Below are positions 59,892-64,000 of a stretch of 64,000 bases of DNA, one piece after another. Location: positions 1-64,000 of the forward strand of contig JAGAXP010000273.1 in the NCBI GenBank assembly GCA_017940955.1. The letters run 5' to 3'. The notes beneath the pieces were generated by a model that saw only the letters and a list, made by a program, of their open reading frames with translations, did no database searches and had not been told where the DNA came from. The DNA is from Oribacterium sp. Its GTDB lineage: Bacteria > Bacillota_A > Clostridia > Lachnospirales > Lachnospiraceae. The translations under genes were made by a program, and so were the position numbers. Positions within the stretch are counted from its first letter, which is position 1. Every line of letters begins with the position of its first letter.

Positions 59892-61469
59892 TTACATATT
59901 ACTTATAGTTTTGTTATATTTGACGATTTCCTCAGCCAAATGCTTCAGAACCTTGTCCTTGTAATATGGAACTTTCTTAACCCTGCTGTATCCATACGGA
60001 GTTATGAGAATCGCTTCCCCGGTATTCTTTAATGTCATAAGATCCGAAGGCTCAACAATATCCTTTTCTTCATAAGAAACTGTTGTATTCCTGTTCCTAT
60101 TGCCTCCTCCACTCCAGCTCATCTTCCTTACTTTGTACTTACCACACCATGCACATACAGCTTTCTGTGTTTTGCTCGATGATGCTGATAAAACTACGAT
60201 ATACGGGCAGTTACTCATTAAATCCGCTACCTCATTCTCGGTAAATGCTGACATTAGAGCCTCTGTGGATTGTGTTATAAGATACAGACATACTTTTCTG
60301 CTTCTTAATGTCCTTGCACCGTCAAGAAGTCTGTCCAACTTACCCGCACTTAATATTCTTGGCAGCTCATCTATTACAAAAATAATAGGCTCAGAATCTT
60401 CAGGCCTCTTTTCAAGCTGGTATAAGGTCTGGTTGATTATCAGTTGCATTACATCGTAATATACTGATAATTTCTCTTCCCTGATTGAAAGATAAATGCT
60501 GTATCCATCCTCCAATTTCAAAGGATTAACTTTATTAGGATTGTCTTTAAAGGCGTATCTGATATCCTGATCGTTTGCAAAAATAACGATGTGATTATTC
60601 ATTTCCGCTACTATTCCTCCCAAAGTTTCATCTTCCATATCCTTAAACTGTACTATGTAGCGGTATTCCACGGAATTATTTTTAGCATTGTCTATAATTG
60701 CCTGTATGCTTTCTTTAACCGGTCTTCCCAATATTTCGTCTATGATTCCTACGAAATCCCTAGTTCCCTTTTTGTAATAATAAACAAGAAGCCCAATTAA
60801 CAGATTTCTCGCAGAATTCTTCCAGAAAGGGTCTTTAAGATCTGCTGGCATAGAAATCAACGAATAGGTTATCGTCTGCATTGTTTCCATAATCTGCTGT
60901 GTACTGCTATTTTCTTCAAGATTGTAAAATGGATCATACCCATATTTGCTCCTATCAGAAGGATTAAATATAAGCACGTGCTTACTTCCATATTTTGCAG
61001 ACTTAAAGCTCAACTCACCCTTTATATCCACAGCAAATATTCTGGCTTTCTCATTCACAAGTAGAGCCGGAATTACATAGGCACTCGATTTTCCTGAACC
61101 ACTTCCACCTATCAAAAATACATGTCCATCCTCTTCTAGTGGTTTACATACGTAACGTTTGCTACGCTTATCCCACCCAAGTGGTATAGTTCCAGTTATC
61201 TCTTTCCGTATCAGCTCCTTAGGAATATCTGGATACATTGCCTTATTTTTACCAGTCATTGCCACATTTTCAGATGGGGTCCCCATATGTTCTCCCCATA
61301 TAAGCAAGACCGGAATAAAAGATATCATCAGGCATAACTTCCAGTTCTTCTCATCCATAAGATATCTTGGATTTATTTCCTGAAGGTATTTAACAATAGC
61401 CGCCATCACGATAGGCTGTACCCAAATCCCGGTAGCCATAATTTTTTTAAAGATCTGTTTTTTTTTCAT
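59892..61469 (-). CDS. VirD4/TraG-type coupling protein
   Basis: A 525-residue type IV coupling protein. Two N-terminal membrane helices (about 10-28 and 45-60) are followed by the ATPase domain with Walker A GGSGSGKSS (121-129), the adjacent VDIKGELSFKS, Walker B PIIFVIDELPRI and the sensor LYLITQSTEALMSAF. It hands the relaxase-DNA complex to the conjugation channel. Its start overlaps the excisionase-like gene by 4 bases (ATGA). A coupling protein of its own suggests that the element is conjugative, or mobilizable with a dedicated docking protein. Confidence 0.95.
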   Translation of the reverse strand: MKKKQIFKKIMATGIWVQPIVMAAIVKYLQEINPRYLMDEKNWKLCLMISFIPVLLIWGEHMGTPSENVAMTGKNKAMYPDIPKELIRKEITGTIPLGWDKRSKRYVCKPLEEDGHVFLIGGSGSGKSSAYVIPALLVNEKARIFAVDIKGELSFKSAKYGSKHVLIFNPSDRSKYGYDPFYNLEENSSTQQIMETMQTITYSLISMPADLKDPFWKNSARNLLIGLLVYYYKKGTRDFVGIIDEILGRPVKESIQAIIDNAKNNSVEYRYIVQFKDMEDETLGGIVAEMNNHIVIFANDQDIRYAFKDNPNKVNPLKLEDGYSIYLSIREEKLSVYYDVMQLIINQTLYQLEKRPEDSEPIIFVIDELPRILSAGKLDRLLDGARTLRSRKVCLYLITQSTEALMSAFTENEVADLMSNCPYIVVLSASSSKTQKAVCAWCGKYKVRKMSWSGGGNRNRNTTVSYEEKDIVEPSDLMTLKNTGEAILITPYGYSRVKKVPYYKDKVLKHLAEEIVKYNKTISNM

Positions 61470-61657
61470 TTCTGCACTCCTTCATCTTCTGTCAGAAAAT
61501 CATGCAGACTATCTGTATTCAGGTAATATTTTTTACCACTCTTTATAGACTTTACTTGTTTGGTTATACATAATTTTCGCAAGAAATAGTCTGGTAAGCC
61601 TGTTTTCTGTTCTGCCTGTTTTATCGTAATCATAGAGGGAAGCATTCTGCTGTCCAT
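61466..61657 (-). CDS. Excisionase-like small HTH protein
   Basis: 63 residues from the ATG at 61657, with AGGAG 8 bases upstream; an in-frame GTG three codons earlier is part of that leader. Residues 10-60 form a MerR-like/DNA_excisionase helix-turn-helix: SMITIKQAEQKTGLPDYFLRKLC, then SIKSGKKYYLNTDSLHDFL. Such proteins bend DNA and set the direction of tyrosine recombinases, or act as simple regulators. It is the first gene of the coupling-protein operon and overlaps it by 4 bases, so excision control and transfer could be linked. Confidence 0.8.
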   Translation of the reverse strand: MDSRMLPSMITIKQAEQKTGLPDYFLRKLCITKQVKSIKSGKKYYLNTDSLHDFLTEDEGVQK

Positions 61658-61689
61658 TTTTATCACTCCTTTCTTCTAACCCTCTATTG

Positions 61690-61728
61690 ATATTATCGTT
61701 CGTTTCTCCCGAAACTTATCTACAACAT
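61690..61728 (-). promoter_or_regulatory. Shared element motif, copy 3 (before the excisionase/coupling-protein operon)
   Basis: ATATTATCGTT, 10 bases, GAAACTTATCTACAACAT on the plus strand. The left part and spacing equal copies 1 and 2 (40938, 45953); the right part is looser. It lies 32 bases before the start at 61657. Confidence 0.58.
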
Positions 61729-61742
61729 AATTTACATTTATA

Positions 61743-61771
61743 TTGATTATATTTTCATCACATTGTATATT
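61743..61771 (+). promoter_or_regulatory. Promoter of the double-HTH regulator
   Basis: TTGATT, 17 bases, TATATT, about 32 bases before an ideal AAAGGAGG site and the ATG at 61803. Confidence 0.6.
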
Positions 61772-61802
61772 ATTTTCGTAACTAAAGAAAAGGAGGTGCT
61801 TT

Positions 61803-63461
61803 ATGGAATTCGATCAAGAGGAGCTAAAAGAAATCTGGGCAAGGTCTGATGAATATTTTCAATTCACATATGCGGAATACACAACATTTGGTGCCAGACT
61901 AAAAAAATGGCGTGAGCTCAATGATATCTCCCAGATGGAAATGGCAGAGGCAATCTATTACTATAGAAAATGTCTTGGACTTGAAGATGATGATATCTCC
62001 GAGGAAGTTCTTAAAGAGACATATTCAGGAAATCCTGCATTTAAACCCGTTGATTACGAAGTAGATGCCAAAATTAATCAAAAAAAAGAGCGGCGCATAA
62101 TGAGTCTTATGCGCACTTACCATAAATGGGAATCAAAAGAGACTGACTCATTTTCTGCAGATACGCCCTTTTCTATGACAAATCTGCAAATACTTAAGAA
62201 AATTATTGAGTGTGATTATGAATTTTTATTTTGTGAAATCAACACTCCTCACAAGCATACCGAAGAAATATCGGAGCAAACGGGTCTTAGCAGATCAACT
62301 ATCGAAAAATTATTTAGTTATGACAAGTCATTTATGCAAGATGGAAGAAAAACCAGTTCTTCCCTTTATGCACATAGTATCATCAATGCATTAGATAAAC
62401 TCATTTCTGATGATGACCTTATGACTTACATTAGCTGGTATTTAACAAATTTAGACTCATCTGAATCAAACAATGATTTTGAATTTGGAGAAGAATCCGG
62501 AAATAACTTTACGACCATAACCATAACTAAACCTGTTGCCGGTGTTCCTACTGAAGATGCATATTTGGATGGTGAACCTGAAACCCTTGAATCCAGTGAC
62601 ATTCACCTTGTTTATTTGATTACAATAGCAAACAAACTCAGCAGATTACGTACAACTGAAAAGAAAAAAACTGCATATTATCCTACCGATTTACCATCTT
62701 TTGATAAGATTGTACTAGCGGAGGACTCTGACTCATTTAGTGAACGTCTTCGAAAATGGAGAGAGTATAACCACTACACACAAGACGCAGTTGCCGAGCT
62801 TATTTATTCATATCGAAAAGAACATAACCTTGAAAAGACCGTTAAAGGCATATCATTTATGCCTGAAAAGGAAAGCATCCTTCGTACATACCAGAATTGG
62901 GAATCCAAGTCTAGTGAAGATAAAGACACACGCTTATCCATGACTGATTTGTATATCTTAAAAACTATTATGGGGTGCGATTATGATTATCTTTTTGGTG
63001 AGATAAATACATTAAATGCTCCTGCACACGCTTTATATCAAGAAATTGGTTTAAGCTCAGAAAACATAAATAAACTTGAAACATACACCAAATCTCTTCA
63101 TGAAAAGATACCAGGAGTGCCTGCTTATGCAAAGAATATTTTAACGGCTATTGACCTCATCGTTTCGGATAATAATCTACTGTCAAATTTAGCGTATTAT
63201 TTATCTGATATGCCATATTATCCCAACATGAAACTGTGTAACATCTTAAAACCTGTAAAAATTTATGGTCTTCAGAACCCATTAACGGATGCTTATGATG
63301 ACTATCTTTTTCCCGAGGAAAACGAAATGCGAAATGTTTTCTTCCCTGCTATGTTTACTAGTTTTATGGCATTACGGGAACGAAATAGATATAATAACCA
63401 ACTTACAATAGATCATACCGACAAAGTGGTTGAAGAACTCAAGAAAAACAATTGTTCCTAA
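61803..63461 (+). CDS. Regulator with two duplicated HTH units
   Basis: A 552-residue protein with an internal duplication. An XRE-like unit at residues 28-56 (FGARLKKWRELNDISQMEMAEAIYYYRK) recurs at 311-340 (FSERLRKWREYNHYTQDAVAELIYSYRK, two parts). Each is followed by RTYHKWES or RTYQNWES, then SMTNLQILKKII or SMTDLYILKTIM, CDYEFLF or CDYDYLF and a helical stretch. One chain could thus bind DNA like a dimer. The ribosome binding site AAAGGAGG is ideal. It is divergent from the excisionase/coupling operon across motif copy 3, so it is a candidate controller of transfer. It ends in a strong terminator. Confidence 0.82.
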   Translation: MEFDQEELKEIWARSDEYFQFTYAEYTTFGARLKKWRELNDISQMEMAEAIYYYRKCLGLEDDDISEEVLKETYSGNPAFKPVDYEVDAKINQKKERRIMSLMRTYHKWESKETDSFSADTPFSMTNLQILKKIIECDYEFLFCEINTPHKHTEEISEQTGLSRSTIEKLFSYDKSFMQDGRKTSSSLYAHSIINALDKLISDDDLMTYISWYLTNLDSSESNNDFEFGEESGNNFTTITITKPVAGVPTEDAYLDGEPETLESSDIHLVYLITIANKLSRLRTTEKKKTAYYPTDLPSFDKIVLAEDSDSFSERLRKWREYNHYTQDAVAELIYSYRKEHNLEKTVKGISFMPEKESILRTYQNWESKSSEDKDTRLSMTDLYILKTIMGCDYDYLFGEINTLNAPAHALYQEIGLSSENINKLETYTKSLHEKIPGVPAYAKNILTAIDLIVSDNNLLSNLAYYLSDMPYYPNMKLCNILKPVKIYGLQNPLTDAYDDYLFPEENEMRNVFFPAMFTSFMALRERNRYNNQLTIDHTDKVVEELKKNNCS

Positions 63462-63495
63462 AAAAATCGGTGGTAGTAATACCACCGATTTTTTT
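63460..63495. terminator. Bidirectional terminator
   Basis: A perfect stem ATCGGTGGTA / TACCACCGAT with a 4-base loop is flanked by seven A and seven T. It starts in the stop codon of the gene ending at 63461 and can also serve the convergent gene ending at 63592. Confidence 0.95.
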
Positions 63496-63591
63496 GCACA
63501 TCATAAAAATGATGAAGTAGTTTCTAGTAAATCATTTATATATTCTGCTTTCATTCATAACCTATTTGGTTGACTGCTATTTATTTACATA

Positions 63592-64000
63592 CTACTTGAT
63601 CACCAAAGCCTTATGCGGTTTTACAACATCACCTTTTAGCATTCGTTCTATAGTCCCTGTAGCCCTTAATATTGCCTCCAAGCTAATATATGGCACCATT
63701 GAATTATTTTGCAGATAATTACTTAAATACTTTGCTGACGGATTCTTAATACCTATACGTTCACAAACTAACCAACACACAGACTCTGCTTCAAATTCTT
63801 TGGTTTCTTTTGAAATGCCAAATCTAGTTGGAAGGTATGATTCTTCCTTTATCACGGATTTTGAATAATACAAGTGACCGCATAAAATATGCCCAAGTTC
63901 ATGACAAATTGTAGCGAATTGAGAAGAAGTATCATGATCTTCATTAACTGTTATTGAAAAAGGTACATAATACTGTTTATTTTTATAATCAAATACTTTT
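63592..64000 (-). CDS. ImmA/IrrE-type metallopeptidase, C-terminal part (partial)
   Basis: The frame ending at 63592 stays open to the window edge and codes about 136 residues. It contains QFATICHELGHILCGH with the HExxH zinc motif, and EFEAESVCWLVCERIG with the downstream Glu ligand, as in ImmA/IrrE peptidases and ArdC-like zincin domains. An internal TTG at 63873 is not the start, because conserved catalytic sequence lies upstream. ImmA-type peptidases cleave the repressor of an integrative element to switch on excision, so this could act on one of the HTH regulators; that is an inference. The start is outside the window. Confidence 0.82.
   Translation of the reverse strand, partial: KVFDYKNKQYYVPFSITVNEDHDTSSQFATICHELGHILCGHLYYSKSVIKEESYLPTRFGISKETKEFEAESVCWLVCERIGIKNPSAKYLSNYLQNNSMVPYISLEAILRATGTIERMLKGDVVKPHKALVIK

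Larger units (their letters stand above)
37366..64000. mobile_element. Integrated mobilizable/conjugative element, left part
   Basis: From 37366 to the window end, composition becomes AT-rich and gene content is that of a transferable element: three tyrosine recombinases and a TnpC-like protein, ParM/ParR-like proteins, a sigma factor, two HTH regulators, restriction-type genes, a MobL relaxase with oriT, DUF3847, ArdC-like, DUF5688, a VirD4-type coupling protein and an excisionase-like protein. The left end is set by the cut in the flp pilin gene. The right end and any type IV secretion channel genes are outside the window, so I cannot tell a self-transmissible element from a mobilizable one. 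Confidence 0.85.

Noticed and set aside
1..64000. CRISPR array, tRNA or rRNA genes
   Set aside because: No regularly spaced identical repeats, and no tRNA cloverleaf or rRNA sequence was recognised on either strand.

Overview
The window looks like a chromosomal segment of an anaerobic Firmicute of the Lachnospiraceae (Butyrivibrio/Roseburia-like). Evidence for this is the mglBAC sugar transporter with YesM/YesN-type two-component genes, strong AGGAGG ribosome binding sites, a CIRCE-controlled clpB, a Tad pilus locus, and MobA/MobL, DUF3847 and DUF5688 mobile-element genes. The genus is an inference; there is no rRNA or tRNA in the window.

Region 1 (1-11,300) is a sugar uptake and sensing block read leftwards. 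It holds mglB, mglA and mglC, a terminator, a small membrane protein, an AraC-type response regulator, a sensor kinase and two further sugar-binding proteins. One of these is membrane-anchored and the other a lipoprotein. The start of a BCCT transporter and a lone unrecognised gene lie at the left edge.

Region 2 (11,395-26,377) is a surface-glycan operon read leftwards from wzt. It encodes an ABC exporter ATPase with a C-terminal carbohydrate-binding type domain, a 1233-residue fusion (methyltransferase-like, kinase-like, coiled coil, GT2, GT4), another GT2, two polytopic GT-C-like proteins, the CDP-sugar enzymes RfbF, RfbG and RfbH, a LicD protein and a polyprenyl-phosphate glycosyltransferase. 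The fusion resembles an E. coli WbdD-type chain terminator joined to its polymerase. No Wzm permease is seen. A terminator-like hairpin containing the wzt ribosome binding site abuts the wzt start.

Region 3 (26,479-31,572) holds a secreted Ala/Thr-rich protein, a STAS protein, an ATPase-like regulator, a 229-bp palindromic repeat with a half copy elsewhere, and clpB behind a promoter overlapped by a CIRCE operator.

Region 4 (31,807-37,365) is a Tad/Flp pilus operon (cpaA, tadZ, tadA, tadB, tadC, flp). The pilin gene is cut inside its conserved hydrophobic segment, and AT-rich foreign DNA begins there.

Region 5 (37,366-64,000 and beyond) is an integrated mobilizable or conjugative element whose right end is outside the window. 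It carries three consecutive tyrosine recombinases with a TnpC-like gene (Tn554/RIT-like), a ParM/ParR-like partition pair, its own sigma factor, an ADP-ribosyltransferase, two HTH regulators, a helicase-methyltransferase restriction-type system, a broken GIY-YIG/DUF4357 gene split by a 1.5-kb insertion with a CAP-like secreted protein, a MobL relaxase with a recognisable oriT, an ArdC-like antirestriction protein, a VirD4-type coupling protein and an ImmA/IrrE-type peptidase. A shared motif (ATATTRTCGTT-N10-GAAA) precedes three of its operons, two of them divergent from HTH regulator genes, suggesting one element-wide regulon.
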